Below, piece by piece: positions 47,491 through 47,715 of a DNA stretch of 47,715 bases. Position numbers and translations under genes: made by a program. The notes below the pieces were generated by a model. That model was not told where the DNA came from. It worked only from the letters and a program-made list of their open reading frames with translations, and made no database searches. The DNA comes from a virus: the IMG/VR virus record IMGVR_UViG_3300022890_000034, positions 1 through 47,715 of that record, one strand, 5' to 3'. Positions within the stretch are counted from its first letter, which is position 1, and each line of letters begins with the position of its first letter.

Positions 47491-47504
47491 TTTTTTAACG
47501 GACT
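47480..47504. repeat. 25-bp palindrome family, copy 18
   Basis: Half sites AGTCTGTT and AACGGACT. Overlaps the stop codon of the DUF1617 gene and ends 13 bases before ATG 47518. Confidence 0.85.
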
Positions 47505-47517
47505 ATGGTGACTTACC

Positions 47518-47715
47518 ATGCTCGAAGATAGATCAGCACAACATGATAAGGAAATAGTTGATAAGTATCATAATCCTGAGGCGGACTATACTATGTCCGT
47601 CCGAGACTATGTCTTACGTCCTATGGCAGGCGAAGACAGTGGGCCGATTACAATTACCCTTCCACCTGTCTCAGAAGCCAAAGGGCGATTTTACAGCATC
47701 TTATGTCGAGAAGCA
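47518..47715 (+). CDS. Decoration-like structural protein, N-terminal part of gene split by window ends
   Basis: 66 codons are visible, MLEDRSAQHDKEIVDKYHNP and onward to SILCREA, continuing in frame at base 147 to the stop at 320. The first part is a copy of the N-terminal module of the protein at 45795. Only a weak GGTGAC site precedes it; the palindrome copy 18 forms its leader. Confidence 0.75.
   Translation, partial: MLEDRSAQHDKEIVDKYHNPEADYTMSVRDYVLRPMAGEDSGPITITLPPVSEAKGRFYSILCREA
47570..47715. repeat. Terminal direct repeat, right copy
   Basis: Matches 1-146 with three substitutions at its left end; see the left copy. It sets the unit genome at about 47,569 bp. Confidence 0.9.

Noticed and set aside
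1679-47504. The 25-bp palindromes as promoters of a phage RNA polymerase
   Set aside because: No single-subunit RNA polymerase gene is visible, the elements are symmetric, and one copy lies only six bases before a start codon.

Overview
The window looks like one complete, or almost complete, genome of a virulent tailed bacteriophage with podovirus-like gene content. It has terminase, portal, scaffold, capsid, P22/T7-like adaptor and nozzle, tailspikes, large internal virion proteins and no sheath or tape measure. The last 146 bases (47570-47715) repeat the first 146 with three mismatches, all in the first 20 bases. The sequence is therefore probably circular or circularly permuted, with a unit of about 47,569 bp, and the gene cut by the window edges runs 47518 -> 320. 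I see no integrase, repressor/lysogeny module, RNA polymerase, canonical tRNA or CRISPR array. The host cannot be named. Strong Shine-Dalgarno sites and exact sigma70-type promoters point to an ordinary bacterial host transcription machinery.

Layout. A rightward late block starts at a sigma70-like promoter (37289-37317). It runs through terminase small subunit, a cluster of tiny (mostly membrane) proteins, terminase large subunit, a receptor-binding protein, portal, decoration-like proteins, scaffold, more decoration proteins and the DUF1617 protein. It then crosses the window end into the major capsid protein, two tail adhesins, adaptor, nozzle and three internal virion proteins (to 19894). 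A leftward block occupies 36062 -> 20087. Its right part (36.1-30 kb) holds many small early genes, each group with its own promoter, plus a DNA ligase and a HIRAN protein. Its left part (30-20 kb) is the DNA metabolism module: Cas4-like nuclease, Sak4-like recombinase, SSB-like protein, dCMP deaminase, a ParB-methyltransferase fusion, a uracil-DNA glycosylase/DNA polymerase I fusion and a primase/helicase-type ATPase. A DUF2829/Tad2-like candidate anti-Thoeris protein sits in this module. The two blocks diverge around 36.1-37.4 kb and converge at 19.9-20.1 kb.

The most unusual feature is a family of 19 dispersed palindromes, all exactly 25 bp: AGWYYGTT, nine A/T-rich bases, AACRRWCT. Fifteen lie in intergenic sequence or touch gene ends, and twelve of the 19 end 6-23 bases upstream of a start codon on either strand. 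No known phage element that I recognise matches them. A second unusual layer is a set of multi-branched, cloverleaf-like inverted-repeat elements between genes. A third is a pair of leftward promoters sharing a 26-bp block (23 identical) that extends upstream from the -35 box.

Other notable parts are a 2,141-residue internal virion protein that combines a lytic transglycosylase, a zincin-like HEIQH segment and an apparently whole DNA methyltransferase domain. There is also an internal virion protein with six hendecad repeats and a glycine-zipper tail, and there are adhesins that begin with Sec-type signal peptides.
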